Notes: generated from the sequence alone by a model not told the origin. Positions 23,722-35,775 are shown, numbered from the stretch's first letter. The stretch: 64,000 nt of DNA from Variovorax sp. PAMC28562 (GCF_014303735.1 NZ_CP060296.1:1561501-1625500); one strand, 5' to 3'. Program-made: numbers and translations.

Positions 23722-24453
23722 CTAGCGGCGCAAGCGCGTGAACAGTTCGAACTCCCAGTTGCGCATGCCCAGCAGCAGCGTGTAGCCCTCGCGATCCTTC
23801 GGGGATAGCTTCTGGTCGGTCTGGTGCTGCTGCGCGAAGTCTTGCGCGACGCGCTGCAGTCGTTCGAGAAAAGCCGGCGCCAATGATTGGCTGATCGATC
23901 CGTGCACCAGCAGCAGGCCTTCTGCCGGCCCGTCGAAGCCGCCTCGGTAGTAGTCGAGCACCACGTTCTCGCGAAAGAACTCCATCACCGGCCCGTGCGG
24001 CCGCCAGCGAAAAGTCTTGGCAAGCTTGAGCCGATACCGGTTGAGCGGCCGCAGTTCGATGATGCCGATGCGGTCCAACTGCGCGAAACAGCCGATGCAC
24101 TCCGCCTCGCTGATCCGATACGCGGTGACGATCTGCTCCAGCGTCCACTGGCTCAGCACGCTGATGGCGACCAGCAGCAGCTTCTTGTCGCGCACCACGG
24201 CTTTTTCCTGCTCCTGCGTGAGTTCCTTGAGCAGCGGCTGAGCATCGGCAACACGCCTCGCCAACTCGGCGAAATCCATCTTCAGCGCACGACAGATCGC
24301 GTCGACGCGCGACAGCGGCATGTCGCCCTTGGCCAGCATGCGTTTAACGCTCGATTCCGCCATGTCTAGCGCACGCGCCAGATCGGCGTAGGTCATGCGA
24401 GCGTTCTTCAGTTCGTTCTTCAGGGCGAGGACGAGGTCGACGGTGGTGCTCAT
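23722..24453 (-). CDS. XRE-family helix-turn-helix transcriptional regulator
   Basis: A 243-residue protein from ATG 24453. The N-terminal Cro/C1-type HTH (residues ~5-65) reads LKNELKNARMTYADLARALDMAESSVKRMLAKGDMPLSRVDAICRALKMDFAELARR. The ~170-residue C-terminal domain contains a second winged-helix-like segment (LSQWTLEQIVTAYRISEAECIGCFAQLDRIGIIEL) and an effector-type region. It is transcribed divergently from the lipid gene cluster. The shared 150-bp gap holds two GGTACC palindromes 20 bp apart that could be its operators. Confidence 0.85.
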   Translation of the reverse strand: MSTTVDLVLALKNELKNARMTYADLARALDMAESSVKRMLAKGDMPLSRVDAICRALKMDFAELARRVADAQPLLKELTQEQEKAVVRDKKLLLVAISVLSQWTLEQIVTAYRISEAECIGCFAQLDRIGIIELRPLNRYRLKLAKTFRWRPHGPVMEFFRENVVLDYYRGGFDGPAEGLLLVHGSISQSLAPAFLERLQRVAQDFAQQHQTDQKLSPKDREGYTLLLGMRNWEFELFTRLRR

Positions 24454-24492
24454 AGGTTGCTCGCAGGTTCGGGCGGTTGAGTATTGAAAACT

Positions 24493-24518
24493 GGTACCGA
24501 GGGGCGTGAATTGGTACC
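24493..24518 (+). promoter_or_regulatory. Paired GGTACC palindromes, candidate operator
   Basis: GGTACC at 24493-24498 and again at 24513-24518, each preceded by T, centre-to-centre distance 20 bp, about two helical turns. They sit between the XRE regulator and the divergent CREST-like gene. A third dyad, ATCGA-TTT-TCGAT (24523-24535), follows immediately. The spacing suits two dimers bound on one DNA face. Confidence 0.45.
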
Positions 24519-24603
24519 CCGTATCGATTTTCGATGCCTGCGGAGCGATTGACAACTTAAATTCCGGCCGACTGCGAACCACTACCCGCCTACGGAGCCC
24601 ACC

Positions 24604-25500
24604 ATGCACCTGCCATTCTTGCCCGACCTGTCGTTACCCGCATCAACTCGCCGCGAGCGCATCTTGTTCGCCGCATTCGCATTGCTGGCGCTTTTCGCCG
24701 TTGCATGCCCTGCGTTCAGCGGGCCCGACGCGGTCTCTGTTTTTGCCGATGACCGTGGCTGGCACAGTTTGCCGAACGCGATGGACGTGTTGAGCAACCT
24801 GCCGTTCCTCGCGATCGGCCTGCTGGGGCTGCGGTGGCTTCGTTGGCTCGATCGGCCGGAGCTGTCTGCCACGCCGACAGCCGCATCGGCTGGAGAGCCG
24901 GTCGACCTCGGCGTGAGCCAACGTCTGGGCAACAGCTTCGACTGCGCCTGGATGTTCTTCGCCGGGCTGATCGCTTGCGCAGTCGCCTCGGTGGTCTATC
25001 ACCTGCAGCCCGACACGTTGCGGCTCGCTGCCGACCGCGCCGGCATGGCGATCGCCTTCGCTGGACTCATCGGACTGGCCGTGTGCGACCGGGTAAGCCA
25101 GCGTGCCGGTTGGGCCGCCGCCTGGGCCACATTGGCAGGCGGGTTGCTGGCGGTGGCGATCTGGTTCGAAACAGGCAACGTCGCGCCGTGGGCCACGGTG
25201 CAGTTCGGCGGCATGGCGCTGGTGCTCATGCTGGCGTTGACCAAGCCGTTGCCCGAAGTGTCCGGAAGTGGGGGCGCGGTGGGGCTCAAGCTCGGTTGGG
25301 TCATCTTTTTCTACGCGCTCGCCAAGCTGTTCGAGCTGTCGGACCACGCGGTCTACGAGGCCACCCACCACATCGTGTCGGGCCACAGCGTGAAGCACCT
25401 CACGGCGGCGCTTGCCGGCTTGCCCGTGCTGCATGCTTTGCAGACCGTCGGGCGCAGGACCCTGCGGCACAATCCGGGCGCGGCCGCGATCACGGCCTGA
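24604..25500 (+). CDS. CREST-superfamily (alkaline ceramidase-like) membrane hydrolase
   Basis: A 298-residue protein with about seven predicted membrane helices, starting at ATG 24604 behind GGAG. It has the features of the CREST superfamily (alkaline ceramidase/PAQR/Per1-like): DVLSNLPFLAIGLLGL in an early helix, VVYHLQPDTLRLAADRAGMAIAF with His and Asp at the membrane face, and the C-terminal HIVSGHSVKHLTAAL with several His. These residues form the metal site of alkaline ceramidase relatives, so a lipid amide or ester hydrolase is likely. The substrate is unknown, since bacteria of this group do not all make ceramide. Next to it are an acyltransferase and a PAP2 phosphatase. Confidence 0.75.
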   Translation: MHLPFLPDLSLPASTRRERILFAAFALLALFAVACPAFSGPDAVSVFADDRGWHSLPNAMDVLSNLPFLAIGLLGLRWLRWLDRPELSATPTAASAGEPVDLGVSQRLGNSFDCAWMFFAGLIACAVASVVYHLQPDTLRLAADRAGMAIAFAGLIGLAVCDRVSQRAGWAAAWATLAGGLLAVAIWFETGNVAPWATVQFGGMALVLMLALTKPLPEVSGSGGAVGLKLGWVIFFYALAKLFELSDHAVYEATHHIVSGHSVKHLTAALAGLPVLHALQTVGRRTLRHNPGAAAITA

Positions 25501-25523
25501 GGAGCCCGCGAGGGACACATCGA

Positions 25524-27488
25524 ATGACCACACCCGCTGCTGCCGTCACGGCCTCACCAGCTTTGCAAACGCCCGACGCCAACGCGCACGCCAACCAGTT
25601 CGCGTTGCTGAAGCAGCGGCGTTTCGCACCTTTCTTCTGGACGCAGTTCGCCGGCGCGGCCAACGACAACCTCTTCAAGTTCGCCTTCACCGTGATGGTG
25701 ACTTACCAGCTGCAGTTGAGCTGGATGCCGCCGGCCATGGCGGGCTTGGCGATCGGTGCCCTTTTTATCCTGCCGTTCCTTTTGTTTTCCGCGACGTCTG
25801 GCCAGCTCACCGACAAGTTCGACAAGACGAAGATGATCCGCTTCGTCAAGAACCTCGAGATCGTGATCATGCTCATTGCGGCATGGGGCTTCATGAGCGC
25901 CAATGCGGTCGTGCTGCTTGGCTGCGTGTTTTTGATGGGGCTGCACTCGACTCTTTTCGGCCCGGTCAAGTTCGCCTACCTGCCGCAGGTGCTCGATGCG
26001 CGCGAGCTCACTGGCGGCAATGGCATGGTCGAGATGGGCACCTTCGTGGCCATCTTGCTGGGCCAGGTGGCGGGCGGGTTGCTGGTCGCGGTGCCGCAGA
26101 TCGGGCACACGTCGGTGGCGGTCGCTTGCGTGTTGCTGGCTTTGGTCGGGCGCGGCGTGGCACAGGCGATTCCGCGCGCACCCGCGACCGACCCCAACCT
26201 CGTCATCAACTGGAACCCGTTCAGCGAAACCTGGCGCAACCTCAAACTGGCGCACGGCAACGTGGTGGTTTTCAGGTCGCTGCTCGGCATCTCCTGGATG
26301 TGGTTCTTCGGTGCGGTGTTCCTGAGCCAGTTTCCGAGCTTCGCCAAGGAAGTGCTGCACGGCGACGAGCAAGTGGCGTCGCTGCTGTTGGTGGTGTTTT
26401 CGATCGGCATCGGCACCGGCTCGCTGTTGTGTGAAACGTTGAGCCGGCGCCAGGTCGAGATCGGCCTGGTGCCGTTGGGCGCGATCGGCATGAGCATTTT
26501 CGCGATCGACCTGTACTTCGCTTCACGTGCCTTGCCGGCCCTGGCCGAGATGGGTATCGGCGACTTCTTAGTGCGCCCGGCGCACTGGCGCGTGATGGCC
26601 GACCTCGGACTCCTGTCGCTGTTCGCGGGTCTGTACAGCGTGCCGATGTACGCGCTCATTCAGTTGCGGAGCCAGCCGACACATCGCGCGCGCATCATCG
26701 CGGCCAACAACATCCTCAACGCGCTTTTCATGATCGCGAGTTCGGTGATTGCCGGCGCCTTGCTCGGCGCCGGCTTCACCATTCCGCAGATCTTCTTGTT
26801 CACCGGCATCGCCAACGCCATCGTCGCTTTCTACATCTTCATGCTGGTGCCGGAATACCTGTTGCGCTTCGTCTCCTGGGTGTTGTCGCGCTTCATCTAT
26901 CGGTTCAAGGTGTGCGGCGACGAGCACATTCCTACCGAGGGCGCTGCTATCCTCGTTTGCAACCACGTGAGCTTCATCGATGCGGTGCTGCTGATGGCCG
27001 CGAGCCCGCGACCGATCCGTTTCATCATGGACCACCAGATCTTCAAGGTGCCGGTGCTGGGCTGGCTTTTCAAGCTGGCCAAGGCGATCCCGATTGCACC
27101 GAACAAAGAGAATCCTGCGGCCTACGAGTCGGCGTTTGCACAGGCCATTGGCGTGCTGCGCGAAGGCGACCTGCTGGCGATCTTTCCGGAAGGTGCGCTC
27201 ACACGCGATGGCGAGTTGCAACCTTTCAAGGGCGGCATCATGAAGATCGTCGACATGGCGCGCAGCGAGGGCATGGAGGTGCCGGTCGTGCCGATGGCGC
27301 TGACCAATCTGTGGGGCTCTTATTTCAGCCGCATTGAAAAGCGAGGAGACAAAAACGTGGCGATGGTCAAGCCGTTCCGGCGTGGCCTCTTCAGCAGCGT
27401 CGGTCTGAATGTCGGTAGCGCCGCGGCTCCGGCCGACGTCCAGCCCGAACTACTGCAACAGCGCGTGCGTGCGCTGTTGACTGCATGA
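25524..27488 (+). CDS. MFS (LplT-like) - PlsC acyltransferase fusion
   Basis: A 654-residue protein from ATG 25524 behind AGGGA. The N-terminal ~430 residues are a twelve-helix MFS transporter related to the lysophospholipid flippase LplT (FAPFFWTQFAGAANDNLFKFAF; SATSGQLTDKFDKTKMIR). The C-terminal domain (about 445-650) is a PlsC-type 1-acylglycerol-phosphate acyltransferase with HX4D as NHVSFID (H481, D486) and FPEG at 554-557. This resembles Aas-type flippase-acyltransferases without the acyl-ACP synthetase module. It probably flips lysophospholipid inward and reacylates it. It lies 23 nt after the CREST-like gene in the same operon. Confidence 0.9.
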   Translation: MTTPAAAVTASPALQTPDANAHANQFALLKQRRFAPFFWTQFAGAANDNLFKFAFTVMVTYQLQLSWMPPAMAGLAIGALFILPFLLFSATSGQLTDKFDKTKMIRFVKNLEIVIMLIAAWGFMSANAVVLLGCVFLMGLHSTLFGPVKFAYLPQVLDARELTGGNGMVEMGTFVAILLGQVAGGLLVAVPQIGHTSVAVACVLLALVGRGVAQAIPRAPATDPNLVINWNPFSETWRNLKLAHGNVVVFRSLLGISWMWFFGAVFLSQFPSFAKEVLHGDEQVASLLLVVFSIGIGTGSLLCETLSRRQVEIGLVPLGAIGMSIFAIDLYFASRALPALAEMGIGDFLVRPAHWRVMADLGLLSLFAGLYSVPMYALIQLRSQPTHRARIIAANNILNALFMIASSVIAGALLGAGFTIPQIFLFTGIANAIVAFYIFMLVPEYLLRFVSWVLSRFIYRFKVCGDEHIPTEGAAILVCNHVSFIDAVLLMAASPRPIRFIMDHQIFKVPVLGWLFKLAKAIPIAPNKENPAAYESAFAQAIGVLREGDLLAIFPEGALTRDGELQPFKGGIMKIVDMARSEGMEVPVVPMALTNLWGSYFSRIEKRGDKNVAMVKPFRRGLFSSVGLNVGSAAAPADVQPELLQQRVRALLTA

Positions 27489-27507
27489 AGCACCCACGGA
27501 GCACTTT

Positions 27508-28122
27508 CTGAGCTGGCATCTACTGACCCTTCTGGGCGACAGCGGTCTGCTGTTGCCTTGTGCCGCGCTGATCGCGGTCTGGCTCGGCGTCTCACCACGC
27601 ACCCGCAACGGCGCGATCCGCTGGGTCGTGATCTTCGGGCTCGGCAGCAGCATCGTTTTTGCGTCCAAGCTGGCGTTCCTCGGCTGGGGCATCGGCAATG
27701 CGCGGCTCGACTTCACCGGCGTCAGCGGACACACCATGCTGGCGACCAGCATTTGGCCCGTGGCGTTGTGGCTGATGGCCTCGCGCTGGGGCCATGCACC
27801 GCGTGTGGCCTTCGCCATCGCCGGCTGGTTGCTGGCCTTCGTCATCGGTGTCTCTCGATTGGTGCTCGAGGCCCATTCCATCTCCGAGGTGTTGGCGGGC
27901 TACCTGATGGGGGGCATCGTCAGCATCACCTTTCTGGCGATTCAACACAACCGGCCGCACCCGAAGCTGCGCTGGCCCTGGGTGGCGGTCAGCCTGGCGC
28001 TGCCGCTGGTGTTCGTGCCCATTGGAGCGCCCGCTCCGACGCAAGACTTGATCGAGCGGATAGCGGTCCGGGTCGCACATCTCGAGCGGCCCTTTACGCG
28101 CGACGATCTTCATCGGCACTGA
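27508..28122 (+). CDS. PAP2-family phosphatase, N-terminus apparently frameshifted
   Basis: A PAP2 membrane phosphatase of about 200 residues with GVSGHTMLATS (PSGH motif with Val) and SRLVLEAHSISE (SRX5HX3, with Glu where Asp is usual). It would dephosphorylate lipid phosphates such as phosphatidic acid or undecaprenyl diphosphate. No ATG/GTG opens this frame near the expected start: the conserved WHLLTLLGDSGLLLP lies upstream of the first TTG (27553). An ATG at 27485 overlaps the preceding TGA (ATGA) but reaches a stop after eight codons, in the other frame. A single missing T in CACTTTCTG (27502-27510) would join them into MKHPRSTFLSWHLL. Either a real frameshift or a sequence error. Confidence 0.75.
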   Translation: MSWHLLTLLGDSGLLLPCAALIAVWLGVSPRTRNGAIRWVVIFGLGSSIVFASKLAFLGWGIGNARLDFTGVSGHTMLATSIWPVALWLMASRWGHAPRVAFAIAGWLLAFVIGVSRLVLEAHSISEVLAGYLMGGIVSITFLAIQHNRPHPKLRWPWVAVSLALPLVFVPIGAPAPTQDLIERIAVRVAHLERPFTRDDLHRH

Positions 28123-28139
28123 GCCGTTGCTCGCTGCGC

Positions 28140-28232
28140 GGTATCTCCTGCGGATACCACGAGCCCATTGCGCCGCCACCAGCGCATGAATTCGCCTCCT
28201 TCATGCGGTGTGCGACCCATCATCCGCACACC
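28140..28232 (+). other. Three consecutive stem-loops in the 252-bp gap after PAP2
   Basis: Perfect stems: GGTATC/GATACC (28140-28158), GCATGAA/TTCATGC (28184-28206) and GGTGTGCG/CGCACACC (28207-28232). The last two abut. There are no U-tracts. The rest of the gap 28123-28374 shows no convincing ORF. It could hold a 3' processing signal, a small RNA or a leader for the small membrane protein. Confidence 0.4.
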
Positions 28233-28374
28233 TTCACTTTGCCGCGAGGCACTTCACCGTCATGAACCGCTCCAGTTGCCATTCTCGTGATCGCCGTCAG
28301 CACTGCAGCGAGTGCTGTCGTGGCGATACCGGCGGCGTCATCGACCGTGCGTTGCAGCACAAGGAGAGGCTGAC

Positions 28375-28599
28375 GTGATTCGTCGAATCACCAACTTCGC
28401 GTCTTACGAGGCCGAGCGGGCTGCCAAGGTGCCCCGCTGGCAGCGCGTGCTGTGGGCGGCGTTGCGCATCGTGCTGCTGGCGCTGGCTGTCAGCTTGGCG
28501 GGGCTCTTTCTGTTCCCGACCAAGACGGCCCATGCTGAAGTTCAAAGCCATAAGCTGACCACCCTCACGTTCGGCCCGATCACCTCACTTACGCTGTAA
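28375..28599 (+). CDS. Small single-span membrane protein, unknown
   Basis: A 74-residue protein starting at GTG 28375, chosen because AAGGAGAGG lies 6 nt upstream. The N-terminal ~25 residues are charged (IRRITNFASYEAERAAK). One strong membrane helix follows (residues ~29-48, VLWAALRIVLLALAVSLAGLF), then a short tail. I do not recognise the family. It stops 6 nt before the zinc-ribbon membrane protein, so the two are likely cotranscribed. Confidence 0.6.
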   Translation: MIRRITNFASYEAERAAKVPRWQRVLWAALRIVLLALAVSLAGLFLFPTKTAHAEVQSHKLTTLTFGPITSLTL

Positions 28600-28605
28600 A
28601 TAAAA

Positions 28606-29721
28606 ATGAGCAAATCCTTACGTCTTTCCGAAAAATGGTTTCGCCGCGGCCTCTGGCTGGTGTCGGTGGTGTTCGCCGGATTCTTGATCGGCCTCGGCAG
28701 CACGCTGGTCGGCGATTTGCCGCAGGTCGAGCGCGTGCGCCAGATGGACGACTTCATCGACCATGTTGCGGCCGATCCGCTGCGCGCCACCGTCAAGACT
28801 TCGGAGGCGGCAGAACATAAGGCATCGCAAGAGCTTGAACAGGCCGAGTTGCAGCTCAACGTCGCGCAGCAAGCAAGCCGGAATGCGCGCGAGACTTTTG
28901 GTAACTGGATCGCGACTCGGCGCGCCACCGCGCAGCCGGATCAGGACAGCGAGTTGATCGCACGCACCAAGGCGCTCGATGCTTTGAAGGCCGCCGAAGA
29001 CAAAGCCGAGGTTCGCTTGAGCGCGCAGCAGCAGATCGCGCTCGACGCGCGGCAGGCACAGGAGCGTGCGCAGGAACAACTCGGGGTCCTCGAGCACGAT
29101 GCCAACATCAAGCTCGAAGCCGAATACCGGCGTATCGAATTGCGCGTGTTCGGCTATCGGCTGGCGCTGACCTTGCCACTCCTCGCGGTTGCCGGCTGGC
29201 TCTTCGTGAAGAAGCGCAAGAGCACCTACTGGCCGTTTGTCTGGGGCTTCATCTACTTCGCGTTATTCGCATTTTTCGTCGAGCTGGTGCCTTACCTGCC
29301 GAGCTACGGCGGTTACGTGCGCTACATCGTAGGCATCGTCATCACGGTGCTGGTGGGGCGCTACGCGATCGTCGGCCTCAACCGTTACCTCGCTAAACAA
29401 AAGCTGGCCGAGCAGCAGCCCGATCAAGTCCGGCGCGAGGAGCTGAGCTACGACGTGGCGCTCGCGCGGCTCGCCAAAAGCGTGTGTCCCGGTTGCGAGC
29501 GCCCAGTCGACTTGAAGAGCACCGACATCGACTTTTGCCCACATTGCGGCATTGGCCTGTACGACCACTGCGGGCATTGCGCCGCGCGCAAGAGTGCCTT
29601 CTCGAAGTTCTGCCATGCCTGCGGTACATCGGCTGCGGCGTCGGCTACCAATTCGGCTGTGACCCCGCCGGCCGACTCCAGGGCGGCCGGTCGGCTGACA
29701 GGTCCGGTGGCTGCGCTGTAA
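28606..29721 (+). CDS. Membrane protein with periplasmic coiled coil and C-terminal double zinc ribbon
   Basis: A 371-residue protein. One N-terminal membrane helix (residues ~15-37) precedes a ~150-residue Ala/Glu/Gln-rich coiled coil (about 62-175). Then come three closely spaced helices (about 185-265), then a cytosolic tail with two CxxC-type zinc ribbons, CPGC..FCPHCG and CGHC..FCHACG (eight cysteines). The C-terminal ~30 residues are low complexity. I recognise the zinc-ribbon fold but not a named family. A topology linking an envelope-side coiled coil to a cytosolic zinc module suggests scaffolding or signalling; this is inference. Downstream is a DUF3597 gene. Confidence 0.7.
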   Translation: MSKSLRLSEKWFRRGLWLVSVVFAGFLIGLGSTLVGDLPQVERVRQMDDFIDHVAADPLRATVKTSEAAEHKASQELEQAELQLNVAQQASRNARETFGNWIATRRATAQPDQDSELIARTKALDALKAAEDKAEVRLSAQQQIALDARQAQERAQEQLGVLEHDANIKLEAEYRRIELRVFGYRLALTLPLLAVAGWLFVKKRKSTYWPFVWGFIYFALFAFFVELVPYLPSYGGYVRYIVGIVITVLVGRYAIVGLNRYLAKQKLAEQQPDQVRREELSYDVALARLAKSVCPGCERPVDLKSTDIDFCPHCGIGLYDHCGHCAARKSAFSKFCHACGTSAAASATNSAVTPPADSRAAGRLTGPVAAL

Positions 29722-29845
29722 CAGGGTCGTCGCAGGCCCGTGATACAACGAGATGCTGCTTCGCGGTCACCGAAAGGTGCGGCGACGGCAGGTTCGGGAA
29801 GGGCCCGATTCAACCACCATCCTTCACCTTCTACGGAGCAAAAAC

Positions 29846-30238
29846 ATGAGCATTTTCGGCAGCATTTTTTCCAAGATTTTCCCTTCGGCCCATGCCGCTG
29901 ACGCTACGGCCACGGCTGCTGCTCCCACGCCAGCACCTGCGCCTGCCGGTGCCCCGGCCGCGGCTGCACCACCACCGGCCATTCCGCTGGGCGACGTGGC
30001 CGCTGTGCTCGACGCCATGCCGGGCGCCAAAAACCTGAACTGGCGCACTTCGATCGTCGACTTGATGAAGCTGCTCGGCCTCGACAGCAGTCTGGACGAG
30101 CGCAAGAAGCTCGCCGCTGAACTGAGCTATGGCGAAGACACCAGCGACAGCGCCAAGATGAACATCTGGCTGCATCGCCAGGTCATGACCAAGCTGGCGG
30201 CCAACGGCGGCACGGTGCCAGCTGAGCTGCGCGACTGA
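29846..30238 (+). CDS. DUF3597 domain protein
   Basis: A 130-residue protein from ATG 29846 (MSIFGSIFSKIF) with upstream GGAG. An Ala/Pro-rich linker (about residues 20-50) leads to the DUF3597 domain: VAAVLDAMPGAKNLNWRTSIVDLMKLLGLDSSLDERKKLAAEL and MNIWLHRQVMTKLAANGG. The amphipathic N-terminus is typical of the family. DUF3597 proteins are small, widespread and uncharacterised; some resemble LysM-associated proteins. It ends before a good terminator. Confidence 0.82.
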   Translation: MSIFGSIFSKIFPSAHAADATATAAAPTPAPAPAGAPAAAAPPPAIPLGDVAAVLDAMPGAKNLNWRTSIVDLMKLLGLDSSLDERKKLAAELSYGEDTSDSAKMNIWLHRQVMTKLAANGGTVPAELRD

Positions 30239-30284
30239 CCTGCGCTCATCCGCGCTCTGGCTTATGCCGGATGCGGACGACAAG

Positions 30285-30307
30285 AAGCCCGGCTTGCCGG
30301 GCTTTTT
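30285..30307 (+). terminator. Rho-independent terminator after the DUF3597 gene
   Basis: Stem AGCCCGG (30286-30292) / CCGGGCT (30297-30303) with a 4-nt loop CTTG, followed by TTTT. It separates the plus-strand genes from the convergent SDR gene. Confidence 0.8.
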
Positions 30308-30329
30308 GCTTGGTGCATGGTCGGCAAGA

Positions 30330-31142
30330 TCAGGTCCAGCCTGCATCGACCACGTAGTCCTGTGCCGTGCACATCTTCGAGTCGTCAGCAGCCAGAAAGA
30401 GCGCCATGCTGGCGATGTCTTCAGCCATGACGCGGCCCGGCAGGCACTGGGCCGCATCGATCTCGGCCGCCGACTCGGGCTTGACCCACAAGCGCAATTG
30501 CCGCTCCGTCATCACCCAGCCCGGCACGATCGAATTGACACGGATGTTCTGCTTGCCCAGATCTCGCGCCAGCGACCGCGTGAGCCCGCGTGCCGCAGCC
30601 TTGCACGCCTGGTACACCGGATAGCCGGCGCCCTTGATCATCCAACTGATCGAGCCGAAGTTGATGATTGATCCGCCGCCGAGCGAGCGCATGTCTCCGG
30701 CCACTGCTTGCGCCGCGAAGAACTGGTGCTTGATGTTGACCGCGACCAGCCGGTCGAAGTCTTCGCTGGTGACATCGGCCATGTCGTGGCGCCGGTCGTT
30801 CGCCGCGTTGTTGACCAGCACGCCGATCGGGCCGAAGTGTTTGCGTACCGTATCGATGGCGCCGTGCAGCGCGGCCACATCGGTGACGTCGCAGGTCAAG
30901 AAGAGGGCTGCATTGGGCCCTTTCAGTCGCGCAGCCAATGCGGCGCCGGCAACGGCGTCCAAGTCGCAAAAGCCGACTCGCGCGCCCTGCGCATGGAATG
31001 CGCTGACCAGCGCTTCGCCGATGCCGGTCGCACCCCCGGAGATAAACACGACGCGGCCTTCGAGCGACGGGTACCGCGCCGAAAGCGAAGCGGAAGGCGA
31101 GGTCGAGGGCGGGGGAGTCGAAGGCACGATGGACGATGTCAT
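30330..31142 (-). CDS. SDR sugar 1-dehydrogenase (D-xylose/L-arabinose dehydrogenase-like)
   Basis: A 270-residue short-chain dehydrogenase from ATG 31142; the frame is open further upstream but only the SDR part is coding. Cofactor motif SGGATGIGEA (~residues 34-43), NNAAN, and the catalytic Ser..Tyr-x-x-x-Lys set in INFGSISWMIKG..YPVYQACK. It closely resembles Caulobacter XylB-type NAD-dependent D-xylose dehydrogenase, sharing blocks such as NDRRHDMADVT, AQCLPGR and the C-terminus DAGWT. It would oxidise an aldose at C1 to the lactone. The divergent neighbour is an aldose 1-epimerase, which supplies the beta-anomer. A Pro/Ser-rich 25-residue N-terminal extension is unusual. Confidence 0.85.
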   Translation of the reverse strand: MTSSIVPSTPPPSTSPSASLSARYPSLEGRVVFISGGATGIGEALVSAFHAQGARVGFCDLDAVAGAALAARLKGPNAALFLTCDVTDVAALHGAIDTVRKHFGPIGVLVNNAANDRRHDMADVTSEDFDRLVAVNIKHQFFAAQAVAGDMRSLGGGSIINFGSISWMIKGAGYPVYQACKAAARGLTRSLARDLGKQNIRVNSIVPGWVMTERQLRLWVKPESAAEIDAAQCLPGRVMAEDIASMALFLAADDSKMCTAQDYVVDAGWT

Positions 31143-31228
31143 GCTGCAATTTTCGTCGACCTTGTTCACGCCCGATACCCGTGTGAACGAGAATGCCGCG
31201 ATCGAGGCGATTCGCCCGCAGGACCTGC

Positions 31229-34576
<3,348 letters not shown>

Positions 34577-34580
<4 letters not shown>

Positions 34581-35638
34581 GACGGTGCGCGCGCCAGAAG
34601 CATGGCGTCACCGTAGCTGAAGAATCGATAGCGCCGAGCGATGGCGTGCGCATACAGCGCCATCACGTGTTCGTAGCCGGCGAAGGCGCTGACCAGCATC
34701 ATCAAGGTGCTCTTCGGCAAATGGAAGTTGGTGACCAGTACATCGACATGCTGGAAGGCGAAACCGGGCGTGATGAAGATGCGCGTATCGCCCGAAGCCT
34801 CACCGCTTCTCGCCCAAGATTCGAGCGTCCGCACCGTGGTCGTGCCAACGGCGACGACTCGGCCGCCGCGTGCCTTGCAGGCGGCAATGGCGCGCTGCGT
34901 GGCTTCGGGCACTTCGTAGCGCTCGGCGTGCATCGTGTGCTCTGCGATGTTCTCGGTCTTGACGGGCTGGAAGGTGCCGGCGCCGACGTGCAGCGTGACG
35001 CTCGCGCGCTCGATGCCGCGGGCCGCGAGTTCCGCGAGCAGGGCTTCGTCGAAGTGCAATGCGGCCGTCGGCGCAGCGACCGCGCCAGGCACGCGCGCGA
35101 ACACGGTCTGGTAGCGGCTCTCGTCGTCGGCCGAATCGGTGTGGGTGATGTAAGGCGGCAAGGGCACGTGACCGCAACGGCTCATGAGCGCGTACGGGTC
35201 GTCGCCGGCGTCACTGTCGAAAGCGAAGCGGAACAGCGCGCCTCGTTCATCGGGCCAGCGTCCGAGCAGCGTCGCGTTGAAGCCGCCGACCATCTGCAGC
35301 GTGGTGCCGACCAGCGGCTTTTTGCTGACCTTCATGTGAGCCACGACTTCGTTGCCGGTGAGCACGCGCTCGACCAGAAGCTCGAGCTTGCCGCCGGTCG
35401 GTTTCTCGCCGAAGAGGCGGGCCTTGACGACGCGCGTGTCGTTGAAGACCAGCAGGTCGCCCGCGCGCAGCAGCGAAGGCAGGTCCTTGAAGATGCGATC
35501 GACCACCGTGCCTGCTGAGCCCGCTGTAGCCGCGGTGCTATCAAGCAGGCGGGACGACGTGCGTTCGAGGGCCGGGTGTTGTGCCACCAGTTCAGGGGGC
35601 AGATCGAAGTCGAAATCGGAGAGCGTGAAGTTGCGCAT
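34577..35638 (-). CDS. queA: S-adenosylmethionine:tRNA ribosyltransferase-isomerase
   Basis: A 353-residue protein from ATG 35638 ([14 protein letters not shown]). QueA hallmarks are [63 protein letters not shown] and [20 protein letters not shown]. It transfers the ribosyl group of SAM to preQ1-tRNA to form epoxyqueuosine. It leads a three-gene coupled run, queA - sugar dehydrogenase - tgt. Confidence 0.97.
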
Positions 35639-35775
35639 GCGCTTGAGGGCTGGACAGGCCCGTTCCAAGGTGGCGGCGAGTGTGCCGAGGAAAAATCAGG
35701 ACGGATTGTCCCACCCCCGATTCAACGCCACCGGTTCCCAAACTCAAATCTTGTTCAGGCGGCAGAATCGATTGC

